Assembly: GCA_029279945.1 (NCBI GenBank)
Contig: JAJUHK010000002.1
Span: forward strand, 186,001 to 250,000
Direction of reading: 5' to 3'
Source: Pseudidiomarina indica
GTDB lineage: Bacteria > Pseudomonadota > Gammaproteobacteria > Enterobacterales > Alteromonadaceae
Length of the DNA stretch: 64,000 nucleotides
Below the pieces are notes generated by a model, which made no database searches, was not told where the DNA came from, and worked only from the letters and a program-made list of their open reading frames with translations. Position 1 is the stretch's first letter, and every line of letters begins with the position of its first letter. Position numbers and translations under genes: made by a program. This document shows, piece by piece, positions 55,853-64,000 of the stretch.

Positions 55853-58315
55853 TTACTGTTTAACAACAGCAGGGTTTTGCACTGGGATAACAGTGTTATC
55901 CGTTGCAAACCAGAATGCAGTTTGCGTTTGCATTTCTTGAGTTGCCGCAGGTGATGCAGCAGGATTCACGATTGAACCGTGATCACCAGCAATGAAACGT
56001 ACCGCGCCAGAAACTGGGGTGCCATCAGATGAGGCATAAGTTTCAGCGATAGCTTGGAGCTTCAATGCTGCAATCAGCGGCTCAGTACCAGCCAATGGTT
56101 TGTTTGGTACCGTGTTTGGAATGACCTGGTCAGGTAAGTTTGCCGCACCGTCACCCACCACTTCGATTAAGTGAACTGGGCTACCGGTCGCCACCACTGT
56201 GCTCGCGTAGTTGATTGGATCTGCTGAATCCACCACGGTTTGCGCAGCAAATGCAAATTGCTCAAATACTGCACTAATCGCCGCTTGCTGTGCATCACTG
56301 AGGCTATCCCAGAACTCGTCATACACCGCAATCATCACCGCTTGGAACGCTGGGTCATTTGGACCAACCCCTTGTGCTGCAGCCGCGCTGTTTACAGCCG
56401 CCGCAAACTGTGCGTTTTGACTATACAGTAACTGGCTCTTGATCACCGGACCAAATGAACCTGACTCTAACAAGAAGTTAGCGATGCTACCGCCTGGTGC
56501 CATGAACGAGCTACCATTCACTGCAAACAAGGCGCTTGCTGGTGCTAATGGGCCGTCCATTGGAGTATTAGCAACGGCAGTAAACGCAGTACCTGCAATC
56601 GCACCTAATGAGTGACCAGCGAAGTAAACACGGCTTGAATCAATTGGCGCATTAGTCGCATTCAATGCCAAGCGTAGGCCTAACAAGTCAGTGACTGATT
56701 GGCGCAGGTTATCACGGGTCGTTAACAAGCTACCCAAGTTCATGTACGCAGTTGCTGGGCCTTTACCAGAGGTTGCGTTGATTGGGCCGAAACCACGGTC
56801 ACCGTGCAACGGATGGTCAATCGCAACAGTAGCAACACCGTTCAGCGCCATCATACCTGCTAATGCAAGTACGGTTTCCTTATAGGCGGTGATACCGTGT
56901 TGGAAAATCGCCACCGGCCAGCCATTTTCAGGCATTTCGATGGGCTCCATACCTTGCAAGCCACGTACCGCGTTAACCGTTGACAAATCTGGTACAGTCA
57001 TGACCGCATTAATAGTCACTTGGCCTTGTACCGCAGGGACTGGGTTATACTTGGTCACGTGACGTTCTTCGTCCACACCTGGGAAGTCCATCGCCGCGAT
57101 TGCTTCCGGCGTGTTTGCTTGTAAACACGCTTGAACCCAAGCAGGAACAAAGGTTGCTGCACCACCAGTTAACCAAGCTGGGTTAATTGATGGCGTATTC
57201 ATCGGGTCAATAGCACCCGCTTGAATCGCACCTAATACTGCTACGCCGCTATCACACTTCGCCATCCAACGCCCTTCTAACGGCGCAGTTGGATTTTCCT
57301 CAGTGGGTAATGGTGAGAAGTATGGGAGGGTGACTTGACCGCCATAGACTTGTGCAGTGCTTGCCAGCGCATAAGCTGGATTCGTCGGGTCATTAGGTAG
57401 CATACCCGCTTGCACCAATGCTTGGGCAGCGTTGTAACCTAATGGCATCACTCCTAATGAAGGCGATGGCGTACCCACTGCCGCGGTGGCAGAGAATTGC
57501 ATCGCTAACATGGTTTTGACCATGTGGAACGCATCAGCGGTAGACTGCGTAGTAAAGCTTGACGCATAAATCACTGAATCAGGGTCGACACCCGCCGCAG
57601 CAAGAGCCGCCTCATGACTATTGATTAGACCTTGCAGGCTTAATGCTGCTGGATCATTAGAGACTGGGTTAGTCGCTACCGGGCGCTTCATCAAACCATA
57701 AGTTTGTGATGGCTTCACCGTACGGTTTAGCGAGTCACGGATATTATCTGTGAGTACCGCTAAATAACCTGTCTTCGCTTTAAATGGCTTCAGCGGGATT
57801 ACCGCAACGCTATTGGCACCGGTTGCCTTGACGATAAAGTCCTCACCGTGCACCAGCTCGGCTGCCACTGCGCAAGTCACTGCTGGACTTGCTGCATTCA
57901 AGCACGCCTCACTCACATCGCTACCACCCATGATGGTCTCAAACAGGCGAATTGAGCCCGGCGCTTCTAATGATGCGGAAGTCACCGTGACGGCTTTGCC
58001 GTTGGCATCAACTGGTAGTGAGAAATTAAAGGTTAGGGTTGAATGCGTACCCCAGCCATCGAGGCCATTAATCGCAACCTGCGGGTTACCGCCATCGGTT
58101 GGATCAGCGACAGGTAAGTTTAATGTTCCGTCAACACTACCGCTAAGCAGAATGTTGCTCGGAACAGGTACTTGGCCATTAGAAGGATCAAATACCACTC
58201 GTGTGGCTGATACCTGATATTCTTCTTTGACCGATTCAGGCGCATCGTCACCGCCGCCACAGCCGACAAGGCTAAGTGCACTACCGATTGCAGTTACAAG
58301 CAAGAGTTTTTTCAT
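55853..58315 (-). CDS. VolA/Pla-1 family lipase, probable surface lipoprotein
   Basis: 820 residues. Lipoprotein signal with LVGCGGGDD (Cys19). N-terminal bacterial-Ig-like region (about 35-200), then an alpha/beta-hydrolase with nucleophile motif GHSLGAIAG near residue 563 and a late His in AGDHGSIVN. Order and length match the extracellular Pla-1/cef lipase and VolA lysophospholipase family of Vibrio and alteromonads. In Vibrio, VolA is surface-exposed and releases fatty acids from lysophosphatidylcholine; that activity here is inferred. Start: ATG with GGGGAAG at good spacing. Terminated just before sohB. Confidence 0.85.
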   Translation of the reverse strand: MKKLLLVTAIGSALSLVGCGGGDDAPESVKEEYQVSATRVVFDPSNGQVPVPSNILLSGSVDGTLNLPVADPTDGGNPQVAINGLDGWGTHSTLTFNFSLPVDANGKAVTVTSASLEAPGSIRLFETIMGGSDVSEACLNAASPAVTCAVAAELVHGEDFIVKATGANSVAVIPLKPFKAKTGYLAVLTDNIRDSLNRTVKPSQTYGLMKRPVATNPVSNDPAALSLQGLINSHEAALAAAGVDPDSVIYASSFTTQSTADAFHMVKTMLAMQFSATAAVGTPSPSLGVMPLGYNAAQALVQAGMLPNDPTNPAYALASTAQVYGGQVTLPYFSPLPTEENPTAPLEGRWMAKCDSGVAVLGAIQAGAIDPMNTPSINPAWLTGGAATFVPAWVQACLQANTPEAIAAMDFPGVDEERHVTKYNPVPAVQGQVTINAVMTVPDLSTVNAVRGLQGMEPIEMPENGWPVAIFQHGITAYKETVLALAGMMALNGVATVAIDHPLHGDRGFGPINATSGKGPATAYMNLGSLLTTRDNLRQSVTDLLGLRLALNATNAPIDSSRVYFAGHSLGAIAGTAFTAVANTPMDGPLAPASALFAVNGSSFMAPGGSIANFLLESGSFGPVIKSQLLYSQNAQFAAAVNSAAAAQGVGPNDPAFQAVMIAVYDEFWDSLSDAQQAAISAVFEQFAFAAQTVVDSADPINYASTVVATGSPVHLIEVVGDGAANLPDQVIPNTVPNKPLAGTEPLIAALKLQAIAETYASSDGTPVSGAVRFIAGDHGSIVNPAASPAATQEMQTQTAFWFATDNTVIPVQNPAVVKQ

Positions 58316-58520
58316 GAGACTTCCCCAATCCTTGTTCGTGTTGTTATGTTATAAGCACCTGCAGGATGCTGTTGTTCATTTTGTCTATCATCGCCTTTTT
58401 ATACTGGTACGACAAGATGTTTTAGATAACAAAATTTTATACACTGTCTTAGCCTAAGTTGAAAGTATTTCTCTATAATTTGTTACCAATTACTGAGAAT
58501 CATAGCAAAAAACAGTACAC

Positions 58521-58549
58521 TTGCTGTATTCATCCAAGAATTTTATAGA
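58521..58549 (+). promoter_or_regulatory. Candidate promoter of the YciK-type gene
   Basis: TTGCTG (58521-58526), 17 nt, TATAGA (58544-58549), giving a leader of only about 7 nt. The rest of the 247-bp region between lipase and this gene is AT-rich with no other feature seen. Confidence 0.35.
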
Positions 58550-58562
58550 GTGTAAGTGAACC

Positions 58563-59321
58563 ATGACCGCAAAGCAGATTGATCCAAAGCAGTATGAAAT
58601 CAAACCAGGCGTACTCGCCGGCAAAGTTATTTTAGTCACCGGCGCGGGTGATGGTATTGGCCGGGAAGCAGCAAAAACCTACGCTGCGTGCGGAGCGACA
58701 GTGATTCTGTTAGGCCGCACAGTAAAAAAATTAGAAGCGGTCTATGATGAGATTGTCGTCGCCGGAGGGCCAGAACCGGCCATAGTACCATTGGATATGA
58801 AAGGTGCCACTAAATCTCATTATCAAGGCATGGCGGCGACCATCATTGAACAATTCGGTAAACTCGACGGGGTTCTACAAAACGCCGGCGTCCTCGGAGT
58901 ACTCTCGCCGTTTGAGCATATTGACCATGATTCGTGGCATGAGATCATGCAAGTGAACGTCACCGCCCAATTTATGATGATGCAAGCCTTGCTACCGGCA
59001 TTGCGCAAAGCGCCACACGCCAGTGTTATTTTCACCTCATCGGGCGTTGGCCGCGAAGGCCGCGCATTTTGGGGGCCTTACGCAGTGAGTAAGTTTGCTA
59101 TCGAAGGTTTAGCGCAAGTGATGGCCGATGAATATGAAGGCACCAACCTGCGGGTAAACGTGATTAATCCGGGCGCAACGCGCACGACCATGCGCTCAAA
59201 AGCATATCCAGCAGAAGATCCGAACCGCTTAAAAACACCAGCTGATCTCATGCCGACGTATGTTTATTTGATGGCTGATGACAGCATTGGAGTCACCAAA
59301 CAATCCATGAATGCCCAATAA
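58563..59321 (+). CDS. yciK: YciK family short-chain oxidoreductase
   Basis: 252 residues (E. coli YciK 252). SDR features: nucleotide loop VTGAGDGIGREAA, NAG in LQNAGVLG, Ser in FTSSGVGREGRAFWG, and YxxxK as PYAVSKFAIEG. Physiological substrate unknown. The C-terminus is intact. copA follows 40 nt later on the same strand. Confidence 0.94.
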   Translation: MTAKQIDPKQYEIKPGVLAGKVILVTGAGDGIGREAAKTYAACGATVILLGRTVKKLEAVYDEIVVAGGPEPAIVPLDMKGATKSHYQGMAATIIEQFGKLDGVLQNAGVLGVLSPFEHIDHDSWHEIMQVNVTAQFMMMQALLPALRKAPHASVIFTSSGVGREGRAFWGPYAVSKFAIEGLAQVMADEYEGTNLRVNVINPGATRTTMRSKAYPAEDPNRLKTPADLMPTYVYLMADDSIGVTKQSMNAQ

Positions 59322-59361
59322 GCATCCAAACGCCCAAGGCTTCACCATGAGGAGATGAATT

Positions 59362-61641
59362 GTGGCCAAGCAGTATCAATTACAGTTGGTGGGAATGAGT
59401 TGCGCGGGTTGTGCCCGCGCCATTGAGCGAGCGCTTACGGCCGTTCCCGGCGTCGACAACGTCCATGTTAATTTCGCCAATGAAGTCGCCGCCGTCGACG
59501 CCAACAACGTAACTCCAGAACAGTTAGTCGCTGCGGTACAAGCCGCTGGTTACAACGCCACCATCATTGATCATCACCAACCAAGCGACGAAGTAGACCC
59601 GCGGTTGCGTGCACAGCGCAACCAGTTTTATAAATTCTTAGCGGCCGCCATCCTATCCACGCCCTTGTTATATACCATGTTCGCGCACTTCAGTTGGACC
59701 CAAGGCATCTATATGCCTCATTGGCTGATGAACCCTTGGGTACAATTGGTATTAGCAACGCCGGTGCAATTTGTGATTGGCTGGCAATTTTACCGAGGCA
59801 GCGTCACTGCGTTACGGCAAGGCGCAGCAAATATGGATGTATTGGTCGCTCTAGGTACCTCAGCTGCCTATTTTTACAGCCTCTACTTAACCTTATTTGC
59901 CAGCCCGGAGATTATTCAACAAGGGCTTTATTTTGAAACCAGTGCGGTCCTGATCACCCTTATTTTATTAGGTAAATGGTTTGAAGCCCGAGCCAAAGGC
60001 CGCTCTTCGGCAGCGATTCAACAGCTTCTACAGTTACAGCCCAAAACTGCCTTGCGAGAACGCCCCGATGCCGAGCCTGAATTAGTCGATGTGGCCCAAT
60101 TACAACTGGGTGACATCATCCACATCAAACCGGGTCAACAAATCCCGACCGACTGTGTGATCCTCAGTGGCGAGAGTGCCGTTGATGAAGCCATGTTAAC
60201 TGGCGAAAGTATTCCAGTTGATAAACACCCCGGTGACTTATTGATTGGCGCGACGCTCAATCAGCACGGTTTTTTGCGCGCCCAAGTGCAGAAGTTAGGG
60301 CGCGACACCGCCTTAGCGCAAATTATTCACATTGTTGAGCAAGCACAAAACTCTAAAGCGCCGATTCAACGTTTAGTCGACAAAGTCGCAGCAATATTTG
60401 TCCCTGCGGTGCTGGTGATTGCAGCAATCACGTTCGTTATCTGGTTTTGGTGGATCGACGCGGGTAACTATCGCAATGCCTTAGAAGCCACCGTTGCAGT
60501 ACTGGTGATTGCTTGCCCGTGCGCACTGGGGTTAGCCACACCCACCTCCATCATGGCAGGCTCGGGGCGGGCCGCACAATGGGGTATTTTATTTAAACAA
60601 AGTGAAGGGCTTGAGCTCACCCATCAAGTCACCACTATTGTGTTTGATAAAACTGGTACGCTCACCCAAGGCCAGCCGCGCTTAACCGATATCACCATCA
60701 CGCCGCCCGCAGGATTGACTGACAGCCAAGTGCAAGGGGTTATCAAAGCACTTGAACAACAGTCTGAACACCCGCTTGCGCAAGCTATTGTGCACGGCAT
60801 CAGCGCCAGCGCAGACGGCATACATATGGCGCAGTTTAAAGCACATGCTGGAATGGGCATCAGTGCGGTCATCGAAGGCTTAACGGCTGCACCACTGCGG
60901 TTTTACATCGGCAATTTACGCCTTATGCAGCACCATGGCGTCGTGGCAGATGCCTGGCTGGCCGCCAAAGAAGAATTGGAGCAACAAGGTAAAACGACGA
61001 TGCTCATTGGCTGCAACGATCACGTCATCGGGCTAGTAGCGGTAGCAGATACCTTGCGCCCACATGCCACAACCGCTTTAGCACAGCTACGACAGCGCGG
61101 CCTGAAGCTGGTCATGTTAACGGGCGACAACCCGCGTACTGCCCATGCCATTGCTCAGCAAGTGGGTATCGATACGGTGATTGCCGAAGTACTCCCTGAG
61201 CATAAAGCTGATCATATCCGCCAGCTACGTGACCAAGGTGAAATCGTCGCTATGGTGGGTGACGGCATTAACGACGCCCCTGCTTTAGCAACTGCTCACA
61301 TTGGTATCGCGCTAGGTAGTGGTACTGATATTGCGCTTGAAACCGCAGATATTGCCCTGCTTCGCCCCGACTTACGGCGGCTGGTCGATGCGCTACATAT
61401 TAGCGAAAATACCGTCGCCAACATTCGTCAGAACTTGTTTTGGGCGTTTGCGTATAATGTGTTAGGTATTCCTATTGCTGCCTCAGGATTACTTGCGCCT
61501 TGGTTAGCAGGTGGTGCGATGGCGCTTAGCTCAGTTTCGGTGGTTCTTAACGCGTTGCGTTTGCAACGCTTACAGCCACCTACCCAGCAGTACCATGAGC
61601 ATTCTACTGAAAGAAGGAACAGCAGTTATGGTCGCAGTTAG
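59362..61641 (+). CDS. copA: Copper-exporting P1B-type ATPase
   Basis: 759 residues. One N-terminal heavy-metal-associated domain with GMSCAGCA (Cys14, Cys17), eight membrane helices, actuator domain GESIPVDK, membrane CPC site IACPCALGLATP, phosphorylation loop FDKTGTLTQG, HP motif SEHPLAQA and hinge GDGINDAPALA. CPC plus a single CxxC suggests Cu(I) export; Ag(I) is possible. Start: GTG with GAGGAG 7 nt upstream. The tail (QQYHEHSTERRNS) goes beyond the family core and overlaps the next gene by 14 nt. No CueR-type site was recognised. Confidence 0.95.
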   Translation: MAKQYQLQLVGMSCAGCARAIERALTAVPGVDNVHVNFANEVAAVDANNVTPEQLVAAVQAAGYNATIIDHHQPSDEVDPRLRAQRNQFYKFLAAAILSTPLLYTMFAHFSWTQGIYMPHWLMNPWVQLVLATPVQFVIGWQFYRGSVTALRQGAANMDVLVALGTSAAYFYSLYLTLFASPEIIQQGLYFETSAVLITLILLGKWFEARAKGRSSAAIQQLLQLQPKTALRERPDAEPELVDVAQLQLGDIIHIKPGQQIPTDCVILSGESAVDEAMLTGESIPVDKHPGDLLIGATLNQHGFLRAQVQKLGRDTALAQIIHIVEQAQNSKAPIQRLVDKVAAIFVPAVLVIAAITFVIWFWWIDAGNYRNALEATVAVLVIACPCALGLATPTSIMAGSGRAAQWGILFKQSEGLELTHQVTTIVFDKTGTLTQGQPRLTDITITPPAGLTDSQVQGVIKALEQQSEHPLAQAIVHGISASADGIHMAQFKAHAGMGISAVIEGLTAAPLRFYIGNLRLMQHHGVVADAWLAAKEELEQQGKTTMLIGCNDHVIGLVAVADTLRPHATTALAQLRQRGLKLVMLTGDNPRTAHAIAQQVGIDTVIAEVLPEHKADHIRQLRDQGEIVAMVGDGINDAPALATAHIGIALGSGTDIALETADIALLRPDLRRLVDALHISENTVANIRQNLFWAFAYNVLGIPIAASGLLAPWLAGGAMALSSVSVVLNALRLQRLQPPTQQYHEHSTERRNSSYGRS

Positions 61642-62605
61642 CTTGTTGGTCGCCACGGCCTTACATGTTACCCCATTGCCTACGCAGGCAGATATCCATT
61701 GGATTGGTGTCAGTGCGCCAACCACTAATGTGGTCTGGTTAAGCGGTTCCCAAGCAACGATTGCCCGCAGCACCGATGGTGGCACCAATTGGGAGTATTT
61801 CAAGCCAACCAACGACAACCTGCAGTTTCGTGATATTGAAGCGCTCGATGCTAACCATGCTTATGCCTTGAGTATTGGTGAAAATGGTGATTCGCGGGTG
61901 TACTACACCAGTAATGGCGGCCGTAATTGGCAGTTACGCTATCGCGCCCCATCCACTCAATTCTTAAATTGTCTGGCGATTGGCCACAACGGCGAAGCTT
62001 GGGTGTATGGTGACTCCCAAGAAGGTCGTTGGGCTATGGTCCGTAGCGCCGATGGTCGTAATTGGCTCGGTGCCAGTAACGTGGTCGATAGCGCCCCACT
62101 ACCTGATGAAGGTGGCTTAGCTGCCAGTGGCGGGTGTATTCGTTATCACAATCAAACATGGGCGATTGGTACAGCCAATGGTAGTACCGCGCGGTTACTG
62201 TTGAAACGGAACTTTGGCATACGCTATCGTGCCATCGATACGCCCCTGCCCGCTGGCCCCAGCGCGGGTATCGCCAGTGTGTGGCCAATCAGCCATGATC
62301 ATGTCGTGCTCGCTGGAGGTGATTTGAATAATCCTGCAGCAACACCACGACTCGTGCGTTATCAAAACGGGGAATTTACTGCACTGCCTGAACCTAGCTT
62401 TGCTGGTGCGCTGTACAGCTTAACGGTACGTAATAATGGCGATATCATTGTTACCAACCCTAATGGGGCGGGCTATCTCCCTGCCACCGCAACCGACTGG
62501 CACATCTTAAGTTCTGCTGATATTTGGAATAGTACCTGTAGCCCGCAGTATTGTTATTTAGTCGGTAAGGACGGGTTCGTAGCGCGCATCAGCTTCGATG
62601 AGTAG
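61628..62605 (+). CDS. Exported beta-propeller-like protein with BNR/Ycf48-type repeats
   Basis: 325 residues. Signal-anchor or signal peptide MVAVSLLVATALHVTP. Repeats of the form ARSTDGGTNWEYF, YYTSNGGRNWQLRY and VRSADGRNWLG are Asp-box (BNR) motifs, as in Ycf48-like propellers and sialidases. No sialidase catalytic residues are recognised. Two cysteines near the C-terminus (STCSPQYCYLV) could form a disulfide. Start: ATG 61628 with AAGGA 9 nt upstream; an ATG at 61595 inside copA is the alternative. It overlaps copA by 14 nt, so it is probably co-translated. Function unknown; a link to copper handling is only contextual. Confidence 0.75.
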   Translation: MVAVSLLVATALHVTPLPTQADIHWIGVSAPTTNVVWLSGSQATIARSTDGGTNWEYFKPTNDNLQFRDIEALDANHAYALSIGENGDSRVYYTSNGGRNWQLRYRAPSTQFLNCLAIGHNGEAWVYGDSQEGRWAMVRSADGRNWLGASNVVDSAPLPDEGGLAASGGCIRYHNQTWAIGTANGSTARLLLKRNFGIRYRAIDTPLPAGPSAGIASVWPISHDHVVLAGGDLNNPAATPRLVRYQNGEFTALPEPSFAGALYSLTVRNNGDIIVTNPNGAGYLPATATDWHILSSADIWNSTCSPQYCYLVGKDGFVARISFDE

Positions 62606-64000
62606 CGCGGTTCCACCTGCGACATGACTCACCTGCTCAAACCCGTGGCGAGCTAATACCTGCGCCGCCACGGCACTACGATGCCCAGAGCGGCACACGC
62701 AAACAATGGGCCGCTGGCGATAGCTTGCGGGGCTTTCCTGAATAAATTGCGCCAAGCGCGTGAGTGGCACGTTGACCACTTCAGCATCAACCGATAACCG
62801 CCGTACCCGATGTTCCTGTTGTTCACGCACATCCACAACCAGCGTTTGCGGCTGTTTCAGCCTGTCTTGTTGCTGCTCAATCGTTACATCAATCAACTCA
62901 CATGGCTTGCTATGGCCAGCCAGCTCAGGCAATGTTTCGACCACGCGGAATGCGTCATCATGCCGTGCTAATAGCAAGGTTGAAGGGGTCACCATTTGGG
63001 TTAATAAGTCACTATAGTGGCGCTCGCCAATGAATGCGAAATCTACTTGTGGCGCTTCTGCTAATGGTGTTAACGGTGAACTTAATAAATAAACTGGGGC
63101 ACGCGTCCCCACCCGATATAAGCGACGTTTACCGACTGTAAGGCAGCCATCCACCGGCACTTGACAGCCTTGCGGTGGCGCACAGACCTGCTCAGCATTA
63201 GCGGGCCAACCCACCGCGTCACGGGTGGTCCGGCAGCCACTTGCACAGAGTAAATTGGCCAGCATTGCTGCCGCACTTTGTGCGTCATGGGGTTCGGTTG
63301 TAAGAACTGCTTTTACCCGATAGTCCTGACAAGCTACGAGCCGTTCAATTCGTTCAGCTAGTTCAGGCACTGGGTCAATCACCGCCATTTCACCGGCGGC
63401 TTTATCAATGAGCAAATAACAGCAAGCACTATCAAAACGCCACTGTACGATGCCATCTAAATCACTATCAATATCTTCGTTGGTATCGGCAACCAATAAG
63501 CAGGAACGACGCAATGCTAGTGCGGCTTCCTGAATACGTTCACAGGCAGCGGCGATAGTCTCAGCAGTGGTCGCCGGCCCAAACGATAACCGAATCGCAG
63601 AACATGCCTGCCACTCTGGTAACCCCATGGCGTCGAGCACAAAGCTACGCGTCACGCCAGAGCTACAGGCCGAGCCTGAGCTCACCCGGATATTCGCCGC
63701 ATCAAACACATCCATAATGTCACGGGATGGCACGCCTCGCACCGAAAAGTTCAAGGTGGTTGGTACCGAGTCAGTTAACGGGTGGTTCAACTCCAGCGTC
63801 GGAAAGGCATTTTGCAGGGCTTGCAATAACCGGTGTCGGTACTGCTCTAAGGTTGTTTGGGACTGGAACACCGATTGTTCAGTGTCGAGTAACAATTCAA
63901 ACAGTGCGTGCAATGCCGCGATCCCGGGTAGGTTTTCGGTCCCTGAACGTTGTCCAAGTTCTTGACCGCCACCAATAATCAGGGGCGTAAAAGGCGCATT
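62558..64000 (-). CDS. Cysteine desulfurase - degenerate MBL - rhodanese fusion, 5' end outside window
   Basis: 480 residues are visible and the frame is open to the window edge. Visible part: the C-terminal half of a NifS/IscS-type cysteine desulfurase with GGGQELGQRSGTENLPG and the catalytic loop SSGSACSSG (residues 1 to about 190). A metallo-beta-lactamase-like domain follows (about 195-350), and a rhodanese domain (about 370-475) with active loop CRSGHRSA. In the MBL domain the HxHxDH zinc motif is replaced by EPHDAQ, so metal binding is probably lost. The joint arrangement suggests persulfide transfer from desulfurase to rhodanese in the cytoplasm. It overlaps the converging beta-propeller gene by 48 nt. 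Confidence 0.88.
   Translation of the reverse strand, partial: NAPFTPLIIGGGQELGQRSGTENLPGIAALHALFELLLDTEQSVFQSQTTLEQYRHRLLQALQNAFPTLELNHPLTDSVPTTLNFSVRGVPSRDIMDVFDAANIRVSSGSACSSGVTRSFVLDAMGLPEWQACSAIRLSFGPATTAETIAAACERIQEAALALRRSCLLVADTNEDIDSDLDGIVQWRFDSACCYLLIDKAAGEMAVIDPVPELAERIERLVACQDYRVKAVLTTEPHDAQSAAAMLANLLCASGCRTTRDAVGWPANAEQVCAPPQGCQVPVDGCLTVGKRRLYRVGTRAPVYLLSSPLTPLAEAPQVDFAFIGERHYSDLLTQMVTPSTLLLARHDDAFRVVETLPELAGHSKPCELIDVTIEQQQDRLKQPQTLVVDVREQQEHRVRRLSVDAEVVNVPLTRLAQFIQESPASYRQRPIVCVCRSGHRSAVAAQVLARHGFEQVSHVAGGTALLIEADARYEPVLTD

Overview
The window is a chromosomal segment of a marine-type gammaproteobacterium. Gene order and protein sequences suggest the Alteromonadales, most likely Idiomarinaceae (Idiomarina or Pseudidiomarina); this placement is inference. 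Supporting signs are the classical tig-clpP-clpX-lon-hupB-ppiD order, the fimV-truA-accD-folC-dedD-cvpA-purF block next to pdxB, fabB and mnmC, and many exported peptidases. No phage, insertion sequence or CRISPR array was seen.

Layout. 1-10.1 kb: end of batD, then a leftward protein-quality-control block (ppiD, tRNA-Asp, hupB, lon, clpX, clpP, tig). 10.1-10.8 kb: a GGDEF remnant beside a leftward tRNA cluster (Pro-Arg-His-Pro) with a near-consensus promoter. 11.0-11.9 kb: folD. 11.9-19.8 kb: a tightly packed leftward operon for a compact type IVb (R64/TCP-like) pilus: a TcpQ/PilL-like protein, secretin PilN, PilO, PilP, ATPase PilQ, membrane protein PilR, pilin PilS and three further prepilin-like proteins. 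This is the most interesting accessory system here; no PilM, PilT or prepilin peptidase gene is present. 19.9-24.1 kb: topA and astB, divergent. 24.2-34.8 kb: leftward housekeeping block (purF, cvpA, dedD, folC, accD, truA, fimV, asd, pdxB, fabB). 34.9-38.2 kb: mnmC, yfcL, fldB and a HIT protein.

38.2-49 kb is rich in peptidases and zinc: a zinc metalloprotease, an M28 peptidase lipoprotein, a His-rich TonB receptor of the ZnuD type behind a Zur-like palindrome, an S9 prolyl-oligopeptidase-family enzyme, a thioesterase and an M17 aminopeptidase. 49-55.8 kb: cysS, ppiB, lpxH, miaE, a Yip1 protein, a dicarboxylate symporter and sohB. 55.9-64 kb: a VolA-like lipase lipoprotein, a YciK-type SDR, a CopA-type ATPase, a beta-propeller-like exported protein, and an edge-truncated fusion of cysteine desulfurase, a degenerate metallo-beta-lactamase domain and rhodanese.

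Several upstream in-frame start codons (lon, clpX, clpP, sohB) overlap the Shine-Dalgarno site of the real start, so starts were moved downstream; each choice is explained. Two promoters (clpP, sohB) appear to sit on the arm of the preceding gene's terminator.
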